A stretch of DNA of 64,000 nt. It comes from Malachius bipustulatus (lineage: Eukaryota; Arthropoda; Insecta; Coleoptera; Melyridae). Positions within the stretch are counted from its first letter, which is position 1, and every line of letters begins with the position of its first letter. Shown piece after piece: positions 30,595 through 42,700 of this stretch. Made by a program: the position numbers and the translations under genes. Location: NCBI GenBank assembly GCA_910589415.1, contig OU342633.1, positions 52,632,404 through 52,696,403 of the forward strand. The letters run 5' to 3'. Below the pieces are notes generated by a model. It was not told the origin of the DNA, searched no databases, and saw only the letters and a list, made by a program, of their open reading frames with translations.

Positions 30595-33500
30595 CTAATC
30601 GAAACAGAGCGGAACAGAACTGAAGGGAAGGATGGGATTCCTCTTTTCTTCCAACAGAGCGGTCGCCATCGCATTGCTCGCCTTCTCGTATTCCCCCAAA
30701 GCCTCCAGCACCTTCCCCAAGTTGTACCTAAAAACGGCCATCATTATAATCGAAACGCTAAAAAAAATCACAGAGCACAAAACTGAATACGGACCACGTG
30801 ATGTGATTGTTTGGATCCACTTTCGCCGCCTCCCTCAGAGTGGCCTCGGCCAGACCGTGTAAGTCCAGGTAATGGTAGACGAGACCGAGCTGCTGTAACG
30901 ATCGCACGTGCAGCGGATTAATGGCCGTCGCGTTCTGGAAGCACATCTTCGCCTCGGACCACTCCTCTCGGTACATGTGCACCACACCACGCTTTAAGAA
31001 AACACCCATTTACTTATTTTTATGAACAGACGCAAGACTTGCCCTCAAACTCACCATATGCATGATGTGATGACTGAGCGGATGAATGGCGGAAGCCTCC
31101 CGGATGCACTGCTGCGCCTCGTCCGGCTGCTCCAGCACCAAATAGAGTTCGGCGAGCAGCAGCCAGATCTCGACCTGCAGCAGCCACGCTCGCTGCGGCC
31201 CCGCCCGAGGCATCAGGCTGCTCACCGACGAGGCGACCTCGCTAAGGGCTTGCTCCATCCGAGTCGCCGCCACCGAATGCAACTGCAGCGAACCTGAAAT
31301 TGAAAGTGACAAAAAGAATGCGAGAAAGGGCGCCACAACACCACATACTCGAATCTTTGTCCGACATTTCCGAAGTGTACAACTGGAAGACGGAGCGTGT
31401 GTCGCTCTTCCTGTCGCATTCCGGCATATCCGAGATCGTCTGTCCCTCGTAGAGAGTCTTCCATAGTTCCAGCATCTGTTTGGCCGTCACTAACGCTTTC
31501 TGCGAGCGAATCAAAGATAACTCCTTTCTTTTTCTTTTTAAAATTAATACTAACGACAGAATCTCACCTCTCCGCCTTCCTCGACCATCTCCATATGCGC
31601 CCTCACCAACAGCAGGTTCAGGCTGTCCGGGTACTCGCCGAGGGCCTGATCGAGCACCTGTACTGCCGCCTTCGTCTCCCGTCTGGCGGTCAGCAGCAGC
31701 ACCAGAAGATGGAGGGCGGACGAGTGCTCCGGCCGCAGGTCCAGGGCGATACGGCACTGCTTGTGTGCCTCGGCCAGGTCCCCGTTCAGGGCCAGCTCCA
31801 GGGAGAGGTAGAAGTGCGAGAGGTGGTCTTGGGGGTCGATGTCCACGGCACTGCAATTAACGTTTATCAGAAATAGAGTTCCTTGGGGACGCACAAGGAA
31901 AAGGGTACCTTTGGAAACTCTCCAACGCCGTCTGTCTTAGGTCCTCTTTAGCCTTCTTCAGTAGACAAGACTCGGCCTGGAGATGGTGACCGATCCCGTT
32001 GTACAGGTGGCAGCGTCCGAGGAGTCCCGAGGGATTGGCGAGCTCTCGCTCACGGGCCATCCCGCTGAACCGGATGCCACGAGCTGGTTGATATAAGTTC
32101 TCGTAGCAGATCTGAATTGATGGTTTACAAATATCAGTTTTTTGTTTCAATATTTGTACAATTATTAACAATGGCAGCTCAATTATCTATTCAAATTATT
32201 ACTCGATAAAGATTCAAATTTAACTGACGGGTGTATGTCTAAAAATAGGCGAGATACCAATGTTTAGCCTCGAAAAACAGGACACCTTGTATATACATTA
32301 CCTTTGCAGCCAAGAGACAATTCCCGACATCGTTGGGCTCCATTCTGATCACCTCCTCCAGGACTGAGAGAGCCTGATCGTACCTCCCAACGCAGAACAA
32401 GCTGAGAGCGTGCTGTTTCCAGAGATACGCATCCTCGAAGGCGAATTTCATACTACGCTCCAGAGACTGGAATTTATTAACAATTACCCATGAATAATGA
32501 AAAAAATAAACAAGCAGCACTAATAATAATAATAACCTCCTGTAAAAGTGCAGCTTGCCCCCATCGTATCGTCGCGACCGCCAGCAAATCATAAACTGTC
32601 CGAGCGTCCTGATAAGCAGCGACTCGAGCTTCCGCGAACTCGGGTGACTGCGACAGAACCGTATTGCGAACCGCCATCGATTCCGCCACCAGCAGGGCGA
32701 GCAGCAGCTCCTCGCACTCGTTACGGGGCAAAAACTACAAACGATAAGTCATTTTCTGCATCGAGGAAACTCCAGCCGGGCTCACCTGATGCATCCCGAC
32801 GTACCATCTCGGCTTCCACAGGCCGGTTTTCTGTTGCCCGTCGGCGGGGGGCGTGTAGGCCTCCCCGAGGGTGCCCCTCAGCAGGAGTTCTGCCTCCTGG
32901 CAGAGCAGCTTCAGCCGGAGCGAGTGGACGGCCGGGGTTTCGACGACCCGCAGGGTGTTGCGGTACCGTTCGAGGGCGAGGACGGGTCGTCCGTGTCTCA
33001 CCAGGTTCCCGGCGGCCTCTTGCAGGGCCTGCTCGAGGATCGTGCCGAGAGCGTTGCGATGGTGGCTGGTGGAGAGGGCGGGCGAATGGGTCCCCGCTGC
33101 GCTGACCTGCTGGACCGAAGAAGAAGAGGACATCTCCTTTTCCATCTGCTGCATCAGGAGCAGGCTGAGATCGGAGGCCAGGTCGAAGCACTTGGTCATC
33201 TCTTCTTCGCGTTCGGCCTTCTTGAATTTGCTCGTGGCGCTCGAGTCTTTCTGCAGGCAGAGGGCTTTGATCGCATACGATTCGGCGACGATCCGCAAGC
33301 TACGACTGGAATTGAACGTTTTGTTTACCGTTTAGACGAGTCGTTTAGATTTTAATTGAGATGAATCAAGCTTACAGAGGCAGTTTTTTCTCGGAGAGAT
33401 TGTGAAGATCAGCCTCTTTGAAATGTTTCAGTCCTTCGCTGTAGTAACCGCAGGCGTATTGTAACTTGCCCAGGAGCAAATGGGCATCCATTGCGACACC

Positions 33501-34564
33501 GGCCTTAAAATATCAAAAGCAACAAGTCAGAAAATTAAACTATCAATTTGTAAATTATTTTATTTATGTGATACAATATTCAAAAATAATGCTACAGTGT
33601 AATAAAACACATAAGGAGCATAGTTTCTCTATAATAACTTAAACAGATGTAGACTGATCATAAACTATCAATCTTTAATTGATAGTTAATTGAAGTCCTA
33701 GGAACAGTTGCAAGCAAAACACAGGTAAGTAGATTTCCTTATTCTGGCAAATCTAAACATTCTGCAAGAGATTTTACTAAATAAATACCAGAATGGTTCC
33801 GAATTAATAATATAATAATAATTGAAAGCTGAAGTATCACAGACCGAGGAAGACAGTGTAGTCAGTTGTAGCCAAGTGGAAATAGACAAGTGTGAAAGAT
33901 CATTAGTTGTGTAATATCTGTGTGTGGAAATAAGAGAAACAGCTGATTATTTAGATTTAGAGGTTACTGCTATAATTGTGTTATTTATGTTGAAGAATAA
34001 AGAATTTCATGAGACTTCTTTGGATTGGCTCTATATTCAGATCGGCCCATATCAACCAAAGTACTTACTCTGATTCCAGCTTCATCTGTGACACGTTGAA
34101 GGGCTCTCTTAGCCTCGATTAGCCCGATTTTAGCTCGATGTATGTTTATGTCGATCGGAGGAGTTTCGTCTAAATAATTCTCCAATCTTCCTTCCCCGAT
34201 TAAAAAATCCGACAAACATGCTGCAAATAGATTCGAAATTATTTCATCTACTAATACAATATAGGTAATACCTAAAGGTAAACTCTCTCGGTTTACATTT
34301 ATACATACATATCGCAATTAAATAATAAATCAAGGTTTAGATAATTATACATGTACATACATGGTTAATGATATTACTTTATAGGGTATAAATAATTCTT
34401 TATCTATACAGTTAATTAATTTTAGTCTTCTTACCAAAGTCCGGTGATTTTTCCTTCAATTGCTCCGCTAATTCCGCAACCTTCAACCAGTTAGATTCCT
34501 CCCTGTTTTTCTCTATTTCAACTTCGATTCTGGATATAACAGACTTGGCGCTCCGGTTCGTCAT
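30595..34564 (-). CDS. TTC7: Tetratricopeptide repeat protein 7 (TTC7), 832 aa
   Basis: TTC7 is the scaffold that, with EFR3 and FAM126/hyccin, recruits phosphatidylinositol 4-kinase III alpha to the plasma membrane to make PI4P. Twelve coding exons join in frame: 34435-34564, 34069-34220, 33376-33503, 32786-33305, 32537-32734, 32302-32466, 31909-32111, 31568-31850, 31349-31499, 31055-31293, 30795-30991 and 30595-30727, total 2,499 nt, near the family's usual ~840 aa. The start MTNRSAKSVISRIE is the typical TTC7 N-terminus. TPR helices are clear around residues 377-431 (YDQALSVLEEVIRMEPND), 500-593 (LAEAHKQCRIALDLRPEHSS) and 724-832 (EWSEAKMCFQNATAINPLHV to YNLGKVLEALGEYEKA). A serine run near residue 245 is low complexity. 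Two donors are weak: GTTATT after 32537 and GTCCGT after 30795. The exons are GC-rich, and the antisense frames over them are shadows. An AG lies just 5' of the ATG, so a non-coding first exon is possible. Confidence 0.95.
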
Positions 34565-34860
34565 GATTACCTGAAAACCACCTAATCGCCCCCTTTTCCC
34601 TTTAGTCCGTTATTTAAAATTGTTACAGTGATTATACAATATACATTCACAAACCACAAACAGTCAAACACTAATTATTAATAAATTAATTAATCGAAAA
34701 TACCTATAAATGAAAAAATGAATAAACAATAAACATTGAGCTGAATGTTGAAGCTGACTGATGACGTGATGACTGATGAGGGAGATCACTGACAATCACG
34801 ACAGAAGTGACAGAACGTAGGAGCAATAACAAAGGGTTTATTGGCAATGGATAAACTGGC

Positions 34861-34893
34861 TAGGGAACCTGCATTACCGACACTGACGCTTAC
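34861..34893. mobile_element. Micro-hairpin element, half copy near the TTC7 start
   Basis: TAGGGAACCTGCATTACCGA followed by CACTGACGCTTAC is the left half of the hairpin family. The right half is missing. It lies about 300 bp upstream of the TTC7 ATG, in the presumed promoter. Confidence 0.75.
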
Positions 34894-35614
34894 AAGGGTA
34901 GCACATTCACTCGTTGACGTTTACTTAATTACACGGTTATGTTTGAACAGTTGGATGTCATATTTTTGGCACATTTGGTAACAGGCGTAGACATCGAGTG
35001 GAAAAAAGCGAAGTTTTAAAAATGAAACAAAATAATAACACGAATAGAAATCGAGGAATCCTCTTTCAGTGGGTATTAAAAACATATTACGAGGTCTATA
35101 AGGGTCTACGAATCTGTAGACTTTAATATTTGGTATAATTTTTAATCCGATATCTAATTCATATTAATACTAGAAAAAACGGTCTTGATAGACAGACACA
35201 CGGACGACAGAATGATCTAAGTACCTATAAAGCAAAAGTAAGAAAGAAGTCTTTCTTATAGTCAAGCACACACGTTTAATGCGCTTTTTAAACGTGTTTA
35301 TTTTGACAAATTATCGGAAACGGTAGTAAAGTAGCTTATATTGCTTGGTATCCTAAATACGGTAAAGCGCAAAATTTATAAACAGGAACTCACCGCATGA
35401 CGTCAGACGTCACATAGATGCGCGTAGCTGTTGAAACTTGAATCAATTTCGAGATTATGATTCAAAATTATTATTTTATAGAGTTTCAGAGATTCTTCAT
35501 TAAATTACCAAAGTTTGTAATTTATTTGCTCGCCACGATTTACAAATAGACTAGAGTTTAGCGTAAAATAAATAAAATATCTTCGTATATTGTACAAAAA
35601 ATACAAGACTCTGA
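34894..35614. other. Divergent TTC7 / AP-1 sigma intergenic region: no gene
   Basis: AT-rich spacer between the head-to-head TTC7 and AP-1 sigma genes. I see no coding exon; it is expected to hold TTC7 promoter elements, none of which I can identify firmly. Confidence 0.5.
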
Positions 35615-36334
35615 CGCCGCGTCCTAGCTGCATCCGGGGACTGCGTTGCGTGCGTTGCGTGCGTGCGTTGCGGGGAACGATTAAAATAAAACACATGCAA
35701 AGCAATGGGAGTGTCCTCAGTAGACGCGTTTGCCCGCAAAGTCGTACGATAAACCGACACCGCAACGCACGCATTGTTTTAAATTGAAATATTTAGTTTT
35801 TTCATCTGTCAAAATCTTGCGATTTTTGCGGCGGGCCGGAAATTTTTTTAATTTCGATTGCCTTCGTGCCAAAGCGAAACATTTTGTGCAATAAGAGAAA
35901 TCTATTTTACAAGAACAAGAGTCAAGGTACACTTGGAATGTGAAAATGTCTCGAATTTAGGTTTTTAAAGTAAGTATGAGGTCTATTAACTTCTATTGTA
36001 GACCTATTTTTATTTAACCTACCTTCTATTTATCTATCTATCAAATCTATACCTATTTCTATAGATTACTTGCGTCTTATTGTTTCTTTCTCTTAAGTAA
36101 CATGTTTCTTTCTGTGATTTTCAAGTCTTTCAAGCTCCAACAACCTACTGGTTTCCAAATTAAAACGTATTTAATCTGAAGCTGCACCAGAAATAGTTGG
36201 ATTGGAAACCATTTTCTCGCCCGCACCGCACGCATTCAGTTAGGACACACTCAAAATTTCTCGTGCGAGTTTGCGTTGCGTGCGTTCCCCGCATCGCACG
36301 CAACGCATTACCCGGATGCAGCTAGGACACGGCG
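35615..36334. mobile_element. MITE, PIF/Harbinger-like, copy 1 (720 bp)
   Basis: The ends are CGCCGCGTCCTAGCTGCATC and its inverse GATGCAGCTAG...CGGCG, and the inverted repeats continue through runs of GTTGCGTGCG for about 45 bp. It is a near-identical twin of 38976-39687. The flanks are TGA and TAA, compatible with a diverged 3-bp duplication. Its reading frames (35505-35774, 35717-35932, 36271-36606) recur in the twin and match no transposase. It lies between the TTC7 and AP-1 sigma starts. Confidence 0.85.
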
Positions 36335-36793
36335 TAATAAAATTTATGACTTCATCTCCGGTACCCCGTACAAATGTAAATTTTAAAGTTCAGCGAAACG
36401 TATCTGTCAAGAATGTCACTCAATTCAGCAATCGATGTCATCGGTTATATTTGCACTTGTACATTTATTTCTGGTTTTACCTACATGTGAAACGAAGAAG
36501 AAGATTTGATAACCTTCACGCTGCGTTGCGCATATGCCAAAAAAAAAATTTTATTTTGAGTTTGACGTGTCAGCAGTCCGCCTATCATTGCAAAAATGTA
36601 AGATAATTTTAATTTTCCTTTGAATATAAATTATTTATTATTATAACGTCCTGTTATGTTATCTGCTTTGGATTATCATTTATAAACCCGAATATGTCCT
36701 AAAAAGTACTTACCGAAGCAGGGTCTTTGTTATTCTGTACTGATTTACCTCTCAGTGATAGTATTATTATTATTAAATAATTATAATAGTTCA
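36335..36793 (+). promoter_or_regulatory. Presumed AP-1 sigma promoter and leader
   Basis: AT-rich sequence between the MITE and the AP-1 sigma start codon. CTCTCAGTGATAG near 36750-36762 contains an insect-type initiator (TCAGT). The ATG at 36794 is directly followed by a donor, so the leader ends at the start codon. The transcription start is inferred. Confidence 0.35.
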
Positions 36794-39700
36794 ATGGTAA
36801 GTATAAGTACCTACCAAGTACCAGATTTTCTATCTCACGAATAATTGCAATTCCAGATGCAGTTTATGTTATTGTTCAGCCGCCAGGGAAAACTCCGGCT
36901 ACAGAAATGGTATGTGGCTCATCCGGACAAGGTGAAAAAGAAAGTCACGAGAGAACTGATCACCACGATATTGGCCAGGAAACCGAAAATGTGCAGTTTT
37001 CTTGAATGGAAAGATTTGAAAATTGTCTATAAAAGGTGAGACTTATCTCTTATCCGCAGCCCACTGCAATATCACACTGAGAAGTAATAATTAGGACCAA
37101 GGACCATGATTCATTGTTTCGTCTTTTGTCAATGGGAGCAGTGTTGCCAGTGTCGGGAGCACCGTTGTCAATGCTGGTGCCGCCGAGGGCAAAAAATAAA
37201 TTCAAGACGATTGTCGTTTGCCAATAATGGCAAGTAAACTTTAATTTGAGTAACTTTATTAATAAATCACTGGCAACACTGCAGAATCAATAATTCAGTA
37301 CAATTATTTATTGTTTTGGACAGAGAATTATAGGCCTTACAGATAATTATAAGCAAGCAATCGTTTACAGATATGCTAGTCTGTACTTCTGCTGCGCGAT
37401 CGAGCAAGAGGACAACGAGCTGCTCACCCTCGAGGTGATCCACAGATACGTCGAGCTGCTCGATAAATATTTCGGCAGTGTAAGTCTGATTAAATCAAGT
37501 TCGCCTTAAAACAGCCCTTCTCCTTCCCCACCACTGCTTATTCAATTTGAACCATAATTGATAATTATTGCAGGTGTGCGAGCTGGACATAATATTCAAT
37601 TTCGAAAAGGCCTACTTCATCCTGGACGAGCTGCTGCTGGGCGGGGAGATCCAGGAGACAAGCAAGAAGAACGTCCTGAAGGCAATCGCGGCGCAGGATC
37701 TCCTGCAAGAGGTTAGTTACGGGAATGTTGAATTGTAGCGTTTGGGATCTATGTGGCTAGGGATGACGTGCGAGCTTGTATCGGGTCCGGTTTGGTTTAT
37801 TTTTATGTAATTGGTCGTAATAGAGCCCCCCTCCCTCCTCAGATTACAATAATTAATAACAAGGCTACACTAGTACTAGTACTAGTACCAGTACCAGTAC
37901 CACACAGGCACAATAAGAATGATAAAGTTGTCTGGAGGCTTCTTTCACCAGGAATCTGAGGTGGAAGTTATTGAGCTTTTAACCAGTAATTTTTCCAATA
38001 CACCTCTAAAGAAGGTAGGGGGTGTGTAGTGAGAAAATTTGTTTTGAGGGAAAAATCTAATATTAATTGGATTCTTTTAATTTTTTTTTTTGTATTTGCG
38101 GTAAAAGTCTCTAGAATACAGATAGAAGATCCGATTTCAGTAATTCTTAAAGAAACGTGATGATACTGTAACATAATTCACTTCATTTCTCTGAATTAAC
38201 TACAATAACAATAGTCTATAACGATTATTTTCAATCTTTTACATTACAATAATCTCAAAAATAGCACTTTTTCCTCCTAATCCCACTTCTGATACCAGTG
38301 AAACCTGATTCACTTTATTTCTCTCATTTAACTTTAACGATTATTTTCAGTTACTTCAAAATGAAATAACCATTTCTGCTTCTTGATCTCACTTTTGTCT
38401 TAATTCCTTCACTCTATCTATTCCGTCTATCCTTCATAACTGTCTAAAACACCCACAGCACTAGCACTAGCACTATACACCACTTTTCTCGTTTACACTT
38501 GCACAACAATTGTACCAATAGTTGCTTATTGCTTGTAACTTCAACCGAGCTGTCTCCTACCACATTTCCAATCCAAACTACAATAGTATGACGAAACGCT
38601 GCAGCTGGCGCTTTTATATGTCATGACAGGTGACAAGTGAGATTCTAAATCTAAACAGAGGTTCTTGACAGGTTTTATTCTGGAATGTAATGTGTCGCGA
38701 AATGACATATTCTCAAACGGAACAACTGACGCTTATTTTAGAATTATTTCGGAGAGAGACGTCAATGAACAGAATAAGTCAGAATAACAGAACGACTGAC
38801 ATTTATGTTTCATTCGACTGCATTCCAGAATCTGAGAGGACCAGATGACCAGAATTTATAATGTGCCCCTAATGTGGGCAAACATTTCTTGGTTCTTAAG
38901 AAATTCAGAGTTTTAGATTCAGCAAAATGAAACATGTATCTGAAAAATCCGAGTACCTACTTGAAACCTTCCTTACGCCGCGTCCTAGCTGCATCCGGGG
39001 ACTGCGTTGCGTGCGTGCGTTGCGGGGAACGATTAAAATAAAACACATGCAAAGCAATGGGAGTGTTCTCAGTAGACGCGTTTGCCCGCAAAGTCGTACG
39101 ATAAAACGACACCGCAACGCACGCATTGTTTTAAATTGAAATATTTAGTTTTTTCATCTGTCAAAATCTTGCGATTTTTGCGGCGGGCAGGAAATTTTTT
39201 TAATTTCGATTGCCTTCGTGCCAAGGCAAAACATTTTGTGCAATAAGAGAAATCTATTTTACAAGAACAAGAGTCAAGGTACACTGGGAATGTGAAAATG
39301 TCTCGAATTTAGGCTTTTAAAGTAAGTATGAGGTTTATTAACTTCTATTGTAGACCTTTTTATATTTAACCTACCTGCTATTTATCTATCTATCAAATCT
39401 ATTACCTATTTCTATAGATTACTTGCGTCTTATTGTTTCTTTCTCTTAAGTAACATGTTTCTTTCTGTGATTTTCAAGTCTTTCAAGCTCCAACAACCTA
39501 CTGGTTTCCAAATTAAAACGTATTTCATCTGAAGCTGCACCAGAAATAGTTGGACTGGAAACCATTTTCTCGCCCGCACCGCACGCATTCAGTTAGGACA
39601 CACTCAAAATTTCTCGTGCGAGTTTGCGTTGCGTGCGATGCGGGGAACGCACGCAACGCAGTCCCCGGATGCAGCTAGGAATCGGCGTTACACAAGATAC

Positions 39701-42700
39701 CAATGAAGCCAGGGCTCTATTTCTTGAAGTACTTGTGACGTTTTGTTGTTTGCACATTTTTTACCAATAAAAGTGACCCGATACAAGCGTCTCGCTCACC
39801 GGAGGGAGCTTAACCCAGGGCTGCTCTGCATTGTCGATCGAAACGACACAGGTACCGATAATAATAATTATTTTACCTGCCCCTTGACAGTTTCTCTTGA
39901 AATAACACACCGCCTGACCTGTACATACATGTTTTGTTACCTGGTGATTTCTCTTTTTATTTTGTGCACTCCAAGGACTTGAACGACAATTGAGCGTCCC
40001 CCGTGCCTGCCATAAAATAAAAATAAAAATGTTTGTCAAGTAACGCTTTTTACATTTACATTACATATTACATGGAGTTCTATGATAACTGTTGGATCTG
40101 TTGGTCGAGCCTGGTGGGGCTTATGTTTTTTTATTATTTTTTCTTTTGTTAATTTATTTATTTATCTTTTTTTTTAAGTAGTAATTGATGTGTTTCGTTT
40201 CGTTTCGAGGTGGCTGAATTTTGTGACAATGTTGCCATTTCTGAAATTGAATCGGGTATGAAATATGCTAATCAAAGCAGGCTGCTTATGCTGGTTTGTG
40301 AAAATACGCCCTTATTAAGTCTGGTGACACTGTAGAACGCTTAACTAGTTGGTTCCAGGTTTTTCTGGAAAATTCTTAGAAATATTTATTTGACAAGTAA
40401 GTACAGCAACTCGCCAAATGATAACGAAACTGCTTTTAGAAAGATCTAAAGAATTTTTAGTTTTTGTATAAATTTTACAAAAATCTCTAAATAAAATTCT
40501 CTTAAAATAAATGAGAATAAGAGAGGGGAGAGAAGAGAAGGAGGAAGTGGCCGAGTCACATTGTTGCCAGATTTTAACGAACTAAACACAGCCTGCTTTG
40601 ATGAATATGTTTCCCGATGAAACTATTTCAATCTCGAATAGTCCAATTTTCTCAAATCGAATCGAACACGCACACACAAACACACTACCGCGAGACCACA
40701 GTTGGCGCCATCAGACAGCTGTCGATTATTTCAGAGCCTTGCCAGATTGTTTGGCAGGGCTATCAGAAATGTAACTATTCGTGTTAGTTCGTTGAGGTAT
40801 CAAATCAACAAAGGCCATATTACTACTATTGTTTTTTTATTTTATTTAATGCATGTTATTATTATTACTATTATTACTATTATCGTCTAATGGAGTAATA
40901 AACCACCGCTGCATGGTGCATGCTTGCGATATGCAAGATGTCGGTATTCTAACTTTGTTAATTATTACTGTTAATGTAAGATAACAACAAACTGTCCATT
41001 ATAAGACTGCTTATGAATTAATCAATTATTAACATGCATTGATTGGGATATTTTTTAATCAGAGTTGATGTTTATTGTAAGCTTGATATAATTAATAATA
41101 ATTGTTGTATTTAGTTTTATTCTTAATGTTATTATTATTTACAATGCGTTTAAATCTTATCTGATTCATCGTGGATTGTTACTTATAATACTGCCAACTA
41201 CAAATGAAAATAATGTCGATTGACAGTATTGACACTTATAAAACTAGTCATAATCTTGTATTTTATATAAGAACAATTTTTTTTTTAATGTTGTACATTT
41301 CATAGGGTTTATATTATACTAAATACAATAATAATTATATGAATTGAACTTGAAAACCTAAGTTCATTCTAGAGTTATTCGAGATTCTGTCAAATTATAA
41401 CATAACAACAACTGTCTAATATTTTATATGCCTACATAACAGAATTTGATAGGACCAAACAAAGTAATCGCGAACAAAAAAAGAACAGTTCCATAACCTC
41501 AATTTACATTAACGCACGCGTGGTTGTGATTATCTTAGATCAGGTAAACTCTCAGGATGGATAATGTTTTGCTGCGCCTTGCAGCAAACCGCTACCAGAG
41601 TTCCTGCGCCAGTGGCGTAACTTTTATGTAGGAAATGGAGGCTTTAGTTCCAATTATGATATCAATCAATCGTGAAATCAGTCAATAAAAGGCTAGAAGT
41701 GATTAATCCACTAGATTCCTGAACAATTTCTTCATTGTGAAACGTTATTGGCTATGGCTTTTGCAATTGAAAGCTGAACAATTCACCATTCATTCATTCC
41801 AGCCAATTTATAAAATAACTAAAATTACGTATTGTAACGCGATAAAATGTAAACGGTGGCACTATGTCACCCCTCTTATAGCGAGCTATCGAAATTCTGC
41901 TTCAACTGAACAGATGCGCTTTACTTATCCTATCTGAGAGTTTATCTAAACTGAGGATTAGGTGGACCGTCATGGAGGTAACTGCCATTATACTGATTAT
42001 AACTGATATGGCCCTGGATTTAGTTGCCGAATTAGCTCCATCTTGGTCCTGCCAATGCCAATAGCTTATTTCTTCCTAAACTTTTGTTTGTACATAATTT
42101 CAAAGCATCGACGTTAACACATTGTATTAAACTCGGTGTATATGTATAGTCGAGTCACAACTTACAATCCGTTCAGATAAGATTTAGACGCGTTGTAGCG
42201 ATTAATCAGAGATAGTTTCACTGACACCTGCTAGTCAATTCTTGGTAGATTTTTTTTATGCTGTAATTTTATATTATTAGTGTTGATGATTGTTAACGTG
42301 TTGAAAACAAATCGTGATCGAGTCAGTCGCACCGCACCGTATTATAGATTTTAGGGTCGAGTTTTGAGTGTGAATAATAAATAGTGTTAATCGATTACGT
42401 TAAGGTATTGAAATATTTAATAGATCTAATGAGGATATTCTATATAACTGAGTAAATAAAATTGTTCTATAAAAAAGATCTTTTTTTTTTAATTTTTTTG
42501 TTCGGTTGTAGTAGAGTAGAATGTGTTCGTTTAGTTAGTGAGTGTTGTCAGCACATCGTAGAAATAAAATTATATAAGAATTACGTTGTTGCTGGGACGT
42601 GTAAAATTTAAAGGCAACAACACCTTGTATAATTATTATGACGTCACTAACTGATAATGTTAAGATAATAAGCTCAGTATGTCAAAGTGATACAGTTGAA

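Noticed and set aside
31222..33355. Long open frames on the plus strand and in other minus-strand frames over the TTC7 exons (for example 32789-33355, 32548-33105, 31397-31876)
   Set aside because: They overlap TTC7 exons that join into a complete protein; they are shadows of GC-rich coding sequence.
35505..39284. Paired open frames of similar sequence inside the two MITEs
   Set aside because: They recur because the elements are copies; they cover terminal repeats and match no transposase.
39743..40039. Frame with [11 protein letters not shown] sequence resembling translated repeats
   Set aside because: Too short and without a reverse-transcriptase or other motif.
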